A stretch of DNA of 39,056 nucleotides from Clostridia bacterium. Lineage in GTDB: Bacteria > Bacillota_A > Clostridia > Christensenellales > CAG-138. Shown in pieces: positions 7,666-18,960 of this stretch (the stretch's first letter is position 1; each line of letters starts with the position of its first letter). The translations under genes and the position numbers were made by a program. Under the pieces are notes generated by a model. The model worked only from the letters and a program-made list of their open reading frames with translations. It searched no databases and was not told the origin of the DNA. The stretch spans positions 1 through 39,056 of the forward strand of contig JAFZCW010000025.1 of assembly GCA_017556125.1 (NCBI GenBank), in the 5' to 3' direction.

Positions 7666-8599
7666 TTCAAAAAAAGTGAAGTGGTTCATACGGCTGGCTT
7701 TTTTCGCGGTCTGCTGTGCGGCGTTTCTGGTTTTGGGGAAGGCCCGGGCGGATGCGCTTTCTGACGCGGCAGAGACGGAGCACGAGGAAAGAACCGCGTC
7801 ATTCCTGTGGATCACGGACCTGCAGGAATGCTCCTTTCATCCGGGCGAATATGCCGCCGTGGCGGAATGGTGCAACCGGCTGATGGAAGAACAGCACGTG
7901 TCGTTTCTCATGGGTACGGGGGATTATGTCGGAAAATGGTATGCGGACAGCCAGTGGGCGGAGGTATCGGAGTATCTCGATACGATCGATTCCTCCTTAC
8001 CCTCCCTTTATATTGCCGGAAATCATGATTACCGTCTGAAAACCAGCGATTTCAGCCCGTTTCTTGACCGCGTTTACGGAAACGCTTCCTGTTCAGGGGA
8101 CGATTATTATGAAAACGGCCGTGGTCGATATGCAATTGTAAAGGACGGCGGTCTTGACTGGCTGATCATCGGAATGTCCTATGGGTGCGGCGCGCAGGAA
8201 CGGGCCTGGATCAGCGGCGTGTTGGAACAGTATCCCGATTATCCGGCGATTCTCCTGTTTCATGATTATCTTGAGTCGAACGGGCAGCTGGCCGCCCCGG
8301 GGAAACGAGTCTACGATGATGTGATCATGACGCATCGAAACGTCAGGCTTGTATTGTGCGGACATAATCACGGGACATGGATCCGGACCGACCGGCCGGA
8401 CGGACCGGACGGAAGATTTGTGCAGTCCGTAATGTACAACCTCCAGGAACGACGTTCGAGGCGTGGCTGCGTCCAGCTGCTGCAGATCGATGTTTCCTCC
8501 CAGATCGCGCATCTGCTGTGCCAGTCTCCGATCAAGACGAAAATCAAACCGCTGACAGCGGAGTTTCCGGTGGATCTGCGCGGCTTTTCAGGAGAATGA
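7652..8599 (+). CDS. Exported or membrane-anchored metallophosphoesterase (paralog of the upstream lipoprotein)
   Basis: Calcineurin-like phosphoesterase of 315 aa. A single hydrophobic segment at about 11-29 after a basic start (KKVKWFIR) suggests a signal anchor or signal peptide; there is a CC pair inside it but no clear lipobox. The metal-binding set is complete: D-x-Q at 56-58, GTGD (Asp91), GNHD (123-126), His204 in LLFHDY and GHNH (237-240). It is clearly homologous along its length to the gene before it, and the 14-bp overlap argues for translational coupling and a tandem duplication. Having Gln in place of His in the first motif is shared by both copies. The likely role is hydrolysis of a phosphomono- or diester outside the cytoplasm; the substrate is not known. 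Confidence 0.85.
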   Translation: MDRNNSKKVKWFIRLAFFAVCCAAFLVLGKARADALSDAAETEHEERTASFLWITDLQECSFHPGEYAAVAEWCNRLMEEQHVSFLMGTGDYVGKWYADSQWAEVSEYLDTIDSSLPSLYIAGNHDYRLKTSDFSPFLDRVYGNASCSGDDYYENGRGRYAIVKDGGLDWLIIGMSYGCGAQERAWISGVLEQYPDYPAILLFHDYLESNGQLAAPGKRVYDDVIMTHRNVRLVLCGHNHGTWIRTDRPDGPDGRFVQSVMYNLQERRSRRGCVQLLQIDVSSQIAHLLCQSPIKTKIKPLTAEFPVDLRGFSGE

Positions 8600-8647
8600 C
8601 GGGCTTAGGCCGGTGCTTCACGCCATTCCGGCTTAGGGAATAACACG

Positions 8648-8677
8648 AAAAAAAGCCTCTTCTTTCGAAGAGACTTT
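8648..8677 (-). terminator. Intrinsic terminator of asnS
   Basis: A stem pairing 8652-8662 with 8667-8677 (one C/A mismatch, TTTC loop) is followed, on the minus strand, by a run of seven T. It lies 20 bases past the asnS stop codon. The plus-strand metallophosphoesterase gene ends at 8599, so convergent transcription meets here. Confidence 0.75.
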
Positions 8678-8697
8678 GTTATGTTTGAATCCGATGT

Positions 8698-10074
8698 TTA
8701 CATTTCCAAATTGGCGGCGGTCCTGGGAAACGGAAGGACGTCCCGGATATTTGCCATGCCGGTGACATACATGACCATCCTCTCAAAACCGAGGCCGAAT
8801 CCCGCATGTTTTACTCCCCCGTATTTGCGGAGCTCCAGGTACCACTGATACTGCGACATATCAAAGCCGAGCGCGTCGCATTTTTGCTTCAGAACGTCAT
8901 ATCTTTCTTCACGCTGGCTCCCGCCGATGATTTCTCCGACGCCCGGAACCAGAAGATCCGCCGCCGCGACCGTTTTGCCGTCGTCATTCAGACGCATATA
9001 GAATGCCTTGATTGCGGCTGGATAGTCGGTAACAAATACGGGTTTTTTGAAGACCTGTTCCGTCAGATAGCGCTCATGTTCTGTCTGCAGGTCGTCGCCC
9101 CAGGAAACGGGATATTTGAATTCCTGACCGCTTTCCTGCAGGAGTTTGACCGCTTCCGTATAGGTGATGCGGATGAAGTCGGAGTTTACGACGTTGTCGA
9201 GCCGGTCCAGAAGCCCTTTGTCCACAAATTTGTTGAAGAATTCCATTTCCGCGGGGCAGCGTTCGAGAACCGCGTTGATAATGTACTTTACCATGGCCTC
9301 CGCCACGTCCATGTCTCCCGAAAGATCGCAGAACGCCATTTCGGGCTCGATCATCCAGAATTCGGCGGCATGCCGCGCGGTAAAGCTGTATTCGGCGCGG
9401 AAAGTCGGACCGAACGTATAGATGTCACGGAAAGCGAGAGCAAAGGCCTCCCCGTAGAGCTGGCCCGAGACGGTAAGGTTGACCGGTTTTCCGAAGAAAT
9501 CCTTTGTATAGTCGATCGTGCCGTCTTCCGCCTTGGGAAGCTCGTCCATCGGAAGGGTCGTGACCTGGAACATTTCCCCTGCTCCTTCACAGTCGGAACC
9601 GGTCAGGATGGGAGTATGCACGTAGACGAATCCCCTCTGCTGGAAGAATTCGTGGATCGCCGCGGCAACGACGGAACGCACGCGGAAAGTCGCCTGGAAC
9701 GTATTGGTCCGCGGGCGCAGATGCTGGATTGTCCGTAAATACTCGAGTGTATGCCGCTTTTTCTGGAGCGGATAGTCAGAGGGGCAGGTTCCTTCGACGA
9801 CAATGGATTCCGCCCGGATCTCGAACGGCTGAGGGGCGTCCGGTGTCAGGACCAGTTCCCCGTCGATCTGGACGGCGCACCCGGTCGTCAGCCCCGCCCC
9901 GAGATTTTTTTCGTTACGTTCATAAACAATCTGCACGGGACGAAAGCAGGATCCGTCCGTCAGTTCTATAAATCCCATGGTTTTGCCTTCACGGCAGGTC
10001 CGAACCCATCCGCAGACGGAAACATCACCGGCAAAAGCCTCGGGAGATTTCTGCAGTTCACTTAACTTGACCAT
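8698..10074 (-). CDS. asnS: Asparagine--tRNA ligase
   Basis: Class IIb aminoacyl-tRNA synthetase of 458 aa that charges tRNA-Asn with asparagine in the cytosol. The N-terminal OB-fold anticodon-binding domain (about 1-105; [21 protein letters not shown]) is followed by the catalytic domain with motif 2 ([10 protein letters not shown]) and motif 3 ([19 protein letters not shown]) near the end. The ending PFPRT is typical of AsnRS, as opposed to the longer AspRS with its GAD domain. I chose ATG at 10074 because GGAG lies nine bases before it; the ATG at 10089 supplies that GGAG itself and has no SD. Direct charging of Asn fits with the asnA gene (24621) that makes free asparagine. Confidence 0.96.
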   Translation of the reverse strand: MVKLSELQKSPEAFAGDVSVCGWVRTCREGKTMGFIELTDGSCFRPVQIVYERNEKNLGAGLTTGCAVQIDGELVLTPDAPQPFEIRAESIVVEGTCPSDYPLQKKRHTLEYLRTIQHLRPRTNTFQATFRVRSVVAAAIHEFFQQRGFVYVHTPILTGSDCEGAGEMFQVTTLPMDELPKAEDGTIDYTKDFFGKPVNLTVSGQLYGEAFALAFRDIYTFGPTFRAEYSFTARHAAEFWMIEPEMAFCDLSGDMDVAEAMVKYIINAVLERCPAEMEFFNKFVDKGLLDRLDNVVNSDFIRITYTEAVKLLQESGQEFKYPVSWGDDLQTEHERYLTEQVFKKPVFVTDYPAAIKAFYMRLNDDGKTVAAADLLVPGVGEIIGGSQREERYDVLKQKCDALGFDMSQYQWYLELRKYGGVKHAGFGLGFERMVMYVTGMANIRDVLPFPRTAANLEM

Positions 10075-10107
10075 TGCAACCAGCTCCATTGTTCAAAATT
10101 AAAAATC

Positions 10108-10116
10108 ATTATATCA
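10108..10116 (-). promoter_or_regulatory. Extended -10 promoter of asnS
   Basis: The minus strand reads TGATATAAT, a consensus extended -10, about 33 bases before the chosen start. There is no convincing -35. The leader is far too short for a T-box element. Confidence 0.5.
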
Positions 10117-10169
10117 CATTGGCGTTTAATTTCCACTGATTCTGAGGGAAAGCAAACGGCCGCACGGAA

Positions 10170-12002
10170 TCAGAAACCCAATATGCCTCCGATAGAGTCC
10201 TGCATCCGCTCCAGATCGGAGCGGTTTTGCAGGGTTTCCCGCGTTTCCATGGCGAGCAGAACATCATCCGTTATAACGGCGTCAACGTTCATATCCAGAA
10301 AATCATAAAGCGCATTTTTCGTGTTGACGGTCCAGACGCCGATTTTTTTGCCTGCGTTATGGAGTTGATTGATCTTCGAAACGGAGACCATCTCCTCTTC
10401 CATGATGATCATGTCGCAGCTCATTTTCGAAAAATCACCGAGCCCTGTGAATATCAGCAGACCGGTTTCAAATTCCGGATAAATATGTTCGATATAATCC
10501 AGAACGTCGTATTTGAGGGAAATAATGATAACATCCTCGATCATGTCCCGCTCTTTTACGGCGGCCACTACGGCATCCGCCATCTGGCGGTCGGCTGTCT
10601 CCCCTTTCAGTTCCAGGAAAAGCGTAATTCTGCCCTTGCCTCGATCAAGCAGTTCTTCCATCGTTGGTACGGGGAGCAGTTTTCCGGAACCGGTCGTGTC
10701 TTTAATACGCAGTTCTGAAATCTCTGCCAGCGTCATTTGAGAAGGCTTTTTATCTACGCCGGTCAAGCGTTTGAAGGTGGTGTCATGATTAACAATATAA
10801 CGTCCGTCCTTTGTACGCTGGAAATCCGTCTCGCTCCCGTAACAGCCCTGCTTGACCGCCTCATCGATTCCTTCCAGGGAGTTTTCGCTGGCCATGAAGC
10901 CGCCGGTGCGGTGCGCAACGATGGGGACCGGATCTGTCTGCGGGAAAATATCGTTAAAAAATCTCGCCATAACGATGGATAACAGCGCAAGACCAAGCAG
11001 AACCATCAGGAAAGCAATAACGGTTGCAACGTATCGCTTTGCTGAAAATCTGGCAAAGTGGTGCTCCCGCTTTCTGCCTGTATAAGCAAGATAAGCTCCC
11101 GTCAGCCGAAGAAGAATATTGCTCGAGAGAAGTATGCCTGTGATGTAAAAGATGTATTTTCCTACCAGAAGAAAACCCGCGCAGCGCGCTCGATACAGAA
11201 GGAGATCTTTCTCGGAAAGCACAGCCCCGGAGGAAATCTGATCAGCGGTCCGTTCAAGCCAAAGGGATGGGATCATGTCTGTAAGGATATAAACAAGGAA
11301 AGAAACAAGGGTAGTAAACACCGCGGTTTTAATGATCAGGATCAGGTATTCTTTCCGGTGCTGTTTTATGAGAGCCCGGGAAAATTTCAGCGCTTCCGAG
11401 GGTTTCATCCCGTCAATCAGAACGGCATGAAAAGAAAAAGCGTGCTGCACCGAAAGAAGTATTAGAAAAAGCAAGAAACAGTAGTACAGGGCGGCGGTAG
11501 CAGGATGGTTTTCTATTACAGAACTGATAAAGTGCGGCATAAAGAAATCTTCAGTCAGGCTGATGGAGAATCCGACGCCGCAGAGAGGAACCGCAACGAG
11601 AACATAGAAGAGCATCAGAAAGCCGCTTGGCGTGGCAAACCGTCTGACGGATTCAAATCCGCGGCGAAGTTCATGAAAAACACCGCCCGGGCTGTCGGTA
11701 AGGATATCGTGGCAGAGATAAATCTGCGAGAAAACCTCAACGACAACATAAGAGACGACGATAACGAGCCCGAGAAGAAGAATCAACGGCGTCTGCCAGG
11801 TGAGCAAAAGACCGGGATTGGCGGAAGTGAGAGCGGAATGGGTTGAATTGACAACCGTATTCACAAGCTCATTCATTAAACCGACCGGGATCATCAGCAG
11901 CAAAGATGTGATCATTCGGTATTGCCACACCTCAAGTGTTGCTTCCCGCCTAAACCGGCGGATCCCAACCGGTCTTTTTTCCATTACTTTTTTTTCTTTC
12001 AT
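10170..12002 (-). CDS. Membrane-anchored glycerophosphodiester phosphodiesterase
   Basis: 610-aa protein with two parts. Residues 1-335 form a hydrophobic membrane domain with about six to eight predicted helices, the GDPD membrane-domain type found in Firmicutes. Residues from about 350 to 590 are a glycerophosphodiester phosphodiesterase TIM barrel: AHRTGG-x-x-xSENS (catalytic His and metal Glu), ETDFQRTKDG, VNHD (second His), LELKGE, and late GVWTVN and DAVITDD motifs are all present. The enzyme releases sn-glycerol 3-phosphate and an alcohol from glycerophosphodiesters, or may trim lipoteichoic-type polymers or lipids near the membrane. ATG codons at 12002 and 11984 are both possible starts; neither has a strong SD. 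It is co-directional with asnS but separated by about 95 bp holding the asnS promoter. Confidence 0.9.
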   Translation of the reverse strand: MKEKKVMEKRPVGIRRFRREATLEVWQYRMITSLLLMIPVGLMNELVNTVVNSTHSALTSANPGLLLTWQTPLILLLGLVIVVSYVVVEVFSQIYLCHDILTDSPGGVFHELRRGFESVRRFATPSGFLMLFYVLVAVPLCGVGFSISLTEDFFMPHFISSVIENHPATAALYYCFLLFLILLSVQHAFSFHAVLIDGMKPSEALKFSRALIKQHRKEYLILIIKTAVFTTLVSFLVYILTDMIPSLWLERTADQISSGAVLSEKDLLLYRARCAGFLLVGKYIFYITGILLSSNILLRLTGAYLAYTGRKREHHFARFSAKRYVATVIAFLMVLLGLALLSIVMARFFNDIFPQTDPVPIVAHRTGGFMASENSLEGIDEAVKQGCYGSETDFQRTKDGRYIVNHDTTFKRLTGVDKKPSQMTLAEISELRIKDTTGSGKLLPVPTMEELLDRGKGRITLFLELKGETADRQMADAVVAAVKERDMIEDVIIISLKYDVLDYIEHIYPEFETGLLIFTGLGDFSKMSCDMIIMEEEMVSVSKINQLHNAGKKIGVWTVNTKNALYDFLDMNVDAVITDDVLLAMETRETLQNRSDLERMQDSIGGILGF

Positions 12003-12076
12003 CTTACATTTTTCAACCGTTTAAATTGAATCAGGCTGAACACGGACAATGCCGAAAGAATGCAGGCTTGAATTTC

Positions 12077-12085
12077 ATTATAACA
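12077..12085 (-). promoter_or_regulatory. Extended -10 promoter of the GDPD gene
   Basis: On the minus strand the bases read TGTTATAAT, a consensus -10 with TGn extension. The predicted leader is about 65-70 bases. The rest of the 205-base gap between this gene and the metallopeptidase (12003-12207) holds only the divergent promoter at 12196 and nothing else I recognise. Confidence 0.45.
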
Positions 12086-12195
12086 CCCGCGCCAGGTCGG
12101 GGCATCCCGCTTCCGGTATTTCTGGAAATGTGACAGATTATGGCGGAAAAAGGGAATCGTCTATAAAAGGATGGAACAGGAAGTTTTCCGTATAG

Positions 12196-12201
12196 TATAA
12201 T
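12196..12201 (+). promoter_or_regulatory. -10 box placed for a leaderless yugP-type mRNA
   Basis: TATAAT ends six bases before the ATG at 12208, so the normal transcription start would be the A of the start codon itself. No Shine-Dalgarno precedes the ATG at a usable distance. The -35 region at 12173-12178 (GGAACA) is only a partial match. Confidence 0.45.
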
Positions 12202-12207
12202 CAAAAT

Positions 12208-12909
12208 ATGGAAGGATATTATTCATCACCTCAATTGCTATATTTAGCGCTGATCGCGATATTCGTCCTGAGCAGCATCGCGCAGGGAAAAGTCCAGCGG
12301 ACATTTGAGAAGTATACGCACACGGAAGCGGCATCCGGTATCACCGCGGAACAAATGGCTGCACAGATTCTGCTCCGGAACGGCGTGTATAACGTGGGAA
12401 TCGAAGCGGTGAACGGAACGCTGACAGACCATTATGACCCGTCGACGGGCGTAGTGGGGCTGTCCACACAGGTGTACGGGCAAAACTCGGTTTCCGCCCT
12501 TGCCGTGACGGCGCATGAGATCGGACACGTGGTCCAGCATCAGGAAGGGTTCGCGGCGCTGAATGTCCGGAACGCGATACTTCCGGTCGCCAAAATCAGT
12601 TCGGCGTTCGCACCGTGGGTCGTCATTGCCGGCGTGGTGTTCGGCTTAAGACCGCTTGCCATGGTCGGCGTGGTTCTGTTCGGCGCGGTCCTGCTTTTCC
12701 AGCTGGTCACGCTCCCGGTTGAACTGGACGCGTCAAGGCGCGGGCTTCAGTATCTGGAAGAAGGAGCGTACATCAGCGAAGAACAGAACAGTCAGGCAAG
12801 AGAAGTCCTGAGAGCGGCTGCCATGACCTATGTCTGGGCCACTCTGGCAACGCTGATCAGCTTTATACGGCTTCTTTCCATCAGCCGGTCATCCAGAAGA
12901 AGAAGCTGA
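12208..12909 (+). CDS. YugP-type zinc metallopeptidase (Zn_peptidase_2)
   Basis: Integral membrane zinc metallopeptidase of 233 aa, the normal length of the family. The N-terminal helix (LLYLALIAIFVLSSIAQ) is followed by a cytosolic or external catalytic segment with HEIGHVVQH (about residues 108-116), the HExxH zinc-binding motif with a third His. Two hydrophobic helices follow (about 135-180), then the ELDASRRGL motif whose acidic residues complete the zinc site, and a final helix. This is the pattern of B. subtilis YugP, a predicted membrane protease whose substrates are unknown. The start ATG lacks an SD and lies seven bases after a TATAAT, which suggests a leaderless transcript. It precedes recF but is separated from it by a promoter. 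Confidence 0.88.
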   Translation: MEGYYSSPQLLYLALIAIFVLSSIAQGKVQRTFEKYTHTEAASGITAEQMAAQILLRNGVYNVGIEAVNGTLTDHYDPSTGVVGLSTQVYGQNSVSALAVTAHEIGHVVQHQEGFAALNVRNAILPVAKISSAFAPWVVIAGVVFGLRPLAMVGVVLFGAVLLFQLVTLPVELDASRRGLQYLEEGAYISEEQNSQAREVLRAAAMTYVWATLATLISFIRLLSISRSSRRRS

Positions 12910-13016
12910 AAACAGAGGTTCTCGGAGCCGGTCCGAAAGGCCGGCTTTTTCTATGTTTCAGACATGTTTCTAAAGCGTTAAAATGCCGAATTTTTCTAGA
13001 TTTTCTCGACTTTTTG

Positions 13017-13025
13017 TGGTATGAT
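13017..13025 (+). promoter_or_regulatory. Extended -10 promoter upstream of recF-gyrB-gyrA
   Basis: The bases read TGGTATGAT, an extended -10 with one mismatch, in an AT-rich patch. Transcription would start about 30 bases before the recF ATG at 13065. This makes recF, gyrB and gyrA a likely transcription unit separate from the metallopeptidase gene. Confidence 0.45.
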
Positions 13026-13064
13026 TTATATAGGCGAAAAATAGGCATGGAGGACAGTTTGCTC

Positions 13065-14162
13065 ATGCGTATCCGCGAGCTGAAACTGATGAATTTCCGG
13101 AGTTATGAAACTCTCGCGCTCGAACCCGATGAAGGACTCTGCGTTCTGTCCGGCGATAATGCGGAAGGCAAGACGAACATTCTCGAATCCATTTTTCTGT
13201 GCGCGCTGGGACGCAGCCACCGCACGTCCAGAGACGCGGAACTGATCCGCTACGGACAGGAGGAGGGAAGCGTCCGGCTGGTGCTGGATACCAGAGGAGG
13301 CACCAGGACGATCGGATGCAGGCTGTTCAGCAGAGACAGAAAGAAGCTGTATATAGACGGTACCGCGCTTTCCCGTTCCGGGGAACTTCTCGGCTGCCTG
13401 AACGTGGTGATGTTTGCGCCGGAGGATCTGACGCTTGTCAAAGGCGGACCGGGAGAGCGGAGGCGGTTCATGGATATGGAGATATCCCAGCTGAAGCCGT
13501 CCTACTACTATACCCTTCAGCGGTATAACACCGCACTGAAGCAGCGGAACGCCCTGCTGAAGGATCCGGATCACTTTGATCCCGCGCAGGCGGCCATCTG
13601 GGACGAACAGATCGCCATGCTCGGGAGCGAGATCATTCTGGACAGGGATGAATTCGTGGAAGAGATATCCGGGATTGCCGCGGACATGCATCTGGCGCTT
13701 TCGGACGAGAAGGAAATCTTTCTGGTTTCGTATGAACCGGACGTCCCGGCGGATGATCCCGACCGCCTGACGGAAACGATTCTCGAAAAGCTCAGGGCAA
13801 ACCAGGAGAAGGATCTGGCGAGGGGATATACCTCCGTAGGTCCTCACCGGGACGACGTGATGCTGGAGCTGGACGGAACGGACGTGAGGGTATACGGCTC
13901 CCAGGGGCAGCAGAGAACGACGGTCCTGTCCCTGAAACTGTCGGAGCTGGAAATCATGCGGGGCATGCGCGACGAATCACCCGTTCTGCTTCTGGACGAT
14001 GTATTTTCGGAACTGGACAGGAAGCGGCAGGAACTGCTGCTGAAAGCGATTTCCGACTGCCAGACGTTTTTGACCTGTACCCATCTGGAAGAACTGGTTT
14101 CCGCCGGGGTGGACAGAATGCAGGTGTATTCCGTCAAGAACGGAACCGTCAACGAAATATAG
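13065..14162 (+). CDS. recF: DNA replication and repair protein RecF
   Basis: SMC-like ATPase of 365 aa that helps load RecA at single-strand gaps together with RecO and RecR. Start chosen at 13065 (MRIRELKLMNFRSY): GGAGGA lies ten bases upstream; the longer in-frame ATGs at 13014 and 13047 would add residues not found in RecF. The Walker A motif GDNAEGKTN is at 30-38. The ABC signature-like QGQQRTTVLSLKLSE and Walker B LLLDDVFSELD lie near the C terminus, followed by the D-loop and TCTHLEEL switch region. It is followed by gyrB after 86 bp, the standard order. The usual upstream neighbours dnaA, dnaN and the S4-domain gene yaaA are absent and replaced by the YugP-type peptidase gene. Confidence 0.96.
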   Translation: MRIRELKLMNFRSYETLALEPDEGLCVLSGDNAEGKTNILESIFLCALGRSHRTSRDAELIRYGQEEGSVRLVLDTRGGTRTIGCRLFSRDRKKLYIDGTALSRSGELLGCLNVVMFAPEDLTLVKGGPGERRRFMDMEISQLKPSYYYTLQRYNTALKQRNALLKDPDHFDPAQAAIWDEQIAMLGSEIILDRDEFVEEISGIAADMHLALSDEKEIFLVSYEPDVPADDPDRLTETILEKLRANQEKDLARGYTSVGPHRDDVMLELDGTDVRVYGSQGQQRTTVLSLKLSELEIMRGMRDESPVLLLDDVFSELDRKRQELLLKAISDCQTFLTCTHLEELVSAGVDRMQVYSVKNGTVNEI

Positions 14163-14245
14163 GTCAGCGCAGGAAACGATTTGACCTGAAGAATAGAAGA
14201 GGCGGAAGTCTGATGCGTCTTTCGCCGGACAGGAAATGGAGTTAA

Positions 14246-16192
<1,947 letters not shown>

Positions 16193-16223
16193 TCCGCGGG
16201 TTATTGGAAAGGAAAAGCTATTC

Positions 16224-18728
16224 ATGAGCGAAAGCACGGGAAAATACAACGATCATATCATCAAGGACAATCTCGAAACTGAGATGCAGACCAGCTTTAT
16301 CGCATACGCGATGTCGGTCATCATCAACCGCGCTCTTCCGGACGTGCGTGACGGTCTCAAGCCGGTACACCGGAGGATCCTGTATTCCATGGATGAGCTC
16401 GGCCTGCAGCCGGACAAACCGTACAGAAAAAGCGCGCGTATCGTCGGTGACTGTCTCGGTAAATATCATCCGCACGGCGACTCCTCCGTGTACGACGCGA
16501 TGGTGCGTCTCGCCCAGCCGTTCAATACCCGGTATCCGCTTGTAGAGGGTCACGGGAACTTCGGATCGGTCGACGGAGACGGCGCAGCCGCGATGCGTTA
16601 TACGGAAGCGAAGCTTTCCAAAATCGCAACCGAAATGATGGCGGACATCGAAAAGGATACCGTTGATTTCATGCCCAACTTCGACGAGACGACGATGCAG
16701 CCGAAAGTGCTGCCGAGCCGTATCCCGAACCTGCTTGTCAACGGATCGAACGGTATCGCGGTCGGCATGGCGACCAACATTCCGCCGCACAATCTCGGCG
16801 AAACGATCGACGGACTGATCGCCATGATCGACAACCCCGAGATTACAACGGAAGAACTGATGCGTTACATTCCGGGTCCCGATTTTCCGACGGGCGGAAT
16901 CATCCAGGGCAGGTCGGGAATCGCCGAAGCATATACGACCGGGCGCGGAAGGATCGTGATCCGGGCGAAGACCGAAATCGAACAGTATAAGGCGGACCGA
17001 TCCAGGATCATCGTCACGGAGATCCCGTATCAGGTCAACAAGGCGAGGCTTGTGGAGAGGATCGCCCAGCTCGTCAAGGAAAAGAAAGTCGAAGGCATCT
17101 CCGATCTGCGCGACGAAACGGACAGAAACGGCACTCGGATCGTGATCGAGCTGAAAAAGGATGTGAACGCGAACGTCATTCTGAACAAGCTGTACAAGCA
17201 GACGGATCTGCAGAGCACGTTCAGCGTGATCAATCTGGCGCTGGTTGACGGAAAGCCGACGATCCTCACGCTCAGGGACATGCTGTACTACTACCTGATG
17301 CATCAGGAGGATGTCGTCCGCAGAAGAACGGCGTTCGATCTCGGAAAAGCAAAAGAGCGCCTGCATATCATAGACGGACTGATCATCGCGATCGACAACA
17401 TCGACGAAGTCGTTGCCATCATCAGGAAATCCGCCAATGCAAACGAGGCAAAAAATGCGTTGATGACAAGATTCGGGCTGTCCGAACGGCAGGCGCAGGC
17501 GATCCTGGATATGAGACTGCAGCGGCTGACCGGACTGGAACGCGAAAAGACGCTTGCCGAACGGCAGCAGCTGGCCGAACGGATCCAGTACTATGAGAGC
17601 ATTCTGAACGACGACCGGAAACTGACTGCCGTGATCCGTGAGGAGGCACTGGCCATCAAGGATCGTCATAATGACGCAAGGCGCACGGAGATTACGCAGT
17701 CCGCGGAGGATATCAACCTGGACGACATCATCCAGGAAGAGGACATGGTCGTCACGATGACGCATTTCGGATACGTGAAGAGACTGACGCCGGACACGTA
17801 CCGCACCCAGAGAAGAGGCGGCCGCGGCATCAAGGGACAGGGAACGAGAGAGGAGGACTTTGTCGAGAAGATCTTCCTGTCGAGCACACATGCGCCGATC
17901 CTGTTCTTTACCAATCTCGGAAGAACGTATCAGATCAAGTGCTATACGATTCCGGAAGCCGGAAGAACGTCGAAAGGAACGCCGATCGTCAATCTGCTCC
18001 AGCTTCAGAACGGGGAGAAAGTGACCGCCATGATTCCGCTTCCCAAGACGATCGACGAGAACAGTTATCTGATCATGGCGACAAAGAAGGGCATTATCAA
18101 GAAAACGCCGATGGATGCATACAGCAACATCCGCAAGAACGGCCTTATTGCCCAGAACCTCAAGGAGGGCGACGAACTGATCGCCGTGGAGCTCTCGAGC
18201 GGTACGGATGAATTCCTGGTCGCGACCAGGAAGGGCAAGGGCGTGCGTTTCAGCGAGCAGGACGTCCGCGCGATGGGAAGGAACGCGACCGGTGTCAGAG
18301 CTGTCAGGCTGATCGGAGACGACGAACTGGTCGACATGGTAAAGATCACGCCGGAAGCCACGGTCCTGACGGTATCCGAACGCGGAAAGGGCAAGAGGAC
18401 GAGGACAGAAGAGTTTACGGTCCATAAACGCGGCGGAAGCGGCATGAAAGTCATGGAACTGACGGACAAGACCGGAGATCTGACCTGTCTCAAGATGGTC
18501 CTGGAAGACGAGGATCTGATGCTGATCCGGGATGACGGGTTCATCATCAGAATGCCGGTGAATCAGATCCGCATCGCGGGTCGCTCCACCCAGGGCGTGC
18601 AGCTGATACGGGTTGACGATCTGAGCAAGGTGGTCTCCGTTGCGGTCGTGCCTCATTCGGAAGAGGACGAGGAATCGCCGGAGGACGCATCGCCTGCCGG
18701 GGAACAGACGGAGCCGGTCAGCGAATAA
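16224..18728 (+). CDS. gyrA: DNA gyrase subunit A
   Basis: DNA cleavage-religation subunit of gyrase, 834 aa. The catalytic tyrosine is Tyr126 in AAMRYTEAK. The quinolone-binding helix keeps Ser87 and Asp91 (equivalent to E. coli Ser83 and Asp87) in [10 protein letters not shown], which is the drug-sensitive state at these two positions. The C-terminal beta-pinwheel carries the GyrA box QRRGGRG at 529-535, showing that it is gyrase and not topoisomerase IV. The tail after about residue 810 is strongly acidic (EEDEESPED), a feature that modulates supercoiling in other gyrases. AAAGGAAA precedes the ATG. A strong hairpin terminator follows at 18747. Confidence 0.97.
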   Translation: MSESTGKYNDHIIKDNLETEMQTSFIAYAMSVIINRALPDVRDGLKPVHRRILYSMDELGLQPDKPYRKSARIVGDCLGKYHPHGDSSVYDAMVRLAQPFNTRYPLVEGHGNFGSVDGDGAAAMRYTEAKLSKIATEMMADIEKDTVDFMPNFDETTMQPKVLPSRIPNLLVNGSNGIAVGMATNIPPHNLGETIDGLIAMIDNPEITTEELMRYIPGPDFPTGGIIQGRSGIAEAYTTGRGRIVIRAKTEIEQYKADRSRIIVTEIPYQVNKARLVERIAQLVKEKKVEGISDLRDETDRNGTRIVIELKKDVNANVILNKLYKQTDLQSTFSVINLALVDGKPTILTLRDMLYYYLMHQEDVVRRRTAFDLGKAKERLHIIDGLIIAIDNIDEVVAIIRKSANANEAKNALMTRFGLSERQAQAILDMRLQRLTGLEREKTLAERQQLAERIQYYESILNDDRKLTAVIREEALAIKDRHNDARRTEITQSAEDINLDDIIQEEDMVVTMTHFGYVKRLTPDTYRTQRRGGRGIKGQGTREEDFVEKIFLSSTHAPILFFTNLGRTYQIKCYTIPEAGRTSKGTPIVNLLQLQNGEKVTAMIPLPKTIDENSYLIMATKKGIIKKTPMDAYSNIRKNGLIAQNLKEGDELIAVELSSGTDEFLVATRKGKGVRFSEQDVRAMGRNATGVRAVRLIGDDELVDMVKITPEATVLTVSERGKGKRTRTEEFTVHKRGGSGMKVMELTDKTGDLTCLKMVLEDEDLMLIRDDGFIIRMPVNQIRIAGRSTQGVQLIRVDDLSKVVSVAVVPHSEEDEESPEDASPAGEQTEPVSE

Positions 18729-18746
18729 CATAGGTGTCATATCCTG

Positions 18747-18774
18747 AAAGCGGAACGGACGGTTCCGCTTTTTT
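18747..18774 (+). terminator. Intrinsic terminator of gyrA
   Basis: A 10-bp stem (18747-18756 with 18762-18771; AAAGCGGAAC and complement) with a five-base loop ends in a T-run. It separates the recF-gyrB-gyrA unit from the CotH operon. The gap from here to the CotH gene start at 18961 is AT-rich and must hold that operon's promoter, but I cannot pick one box with confidence. Confidence 0.85.
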
Positions 18775-18960
18775 CTGTGGAAACACGGAAAAAAGAAGAA
18801 GAAAAGCGATCCGCGGAAGAATGCAAAACGGCCTACATGATGGATAATTTGTGAATTCTTGGGGGAAAAGTGGCTATATTTTGTGGTATATGGTACACTG
18901 TAGGCTGTTGCAGAATGGGGATTTGGGAGTTCCCATGGGCATGAAAGGATATCAATATCA

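Noticed and set aside
10075..10169. T-box leader for asnS, or for asnA at 24589-24620
   Set aside because: Both leaders are under about 40 bases, too short for a T-box, and lack the conserved AGGGTGGNACCGCG-type element.
16458..16530. Quinolone-resistance mutation in gyrA
   Set aside because: Ser87 and Asp91 are the sensitive-type residues; no common resistance change is seen at these positions.
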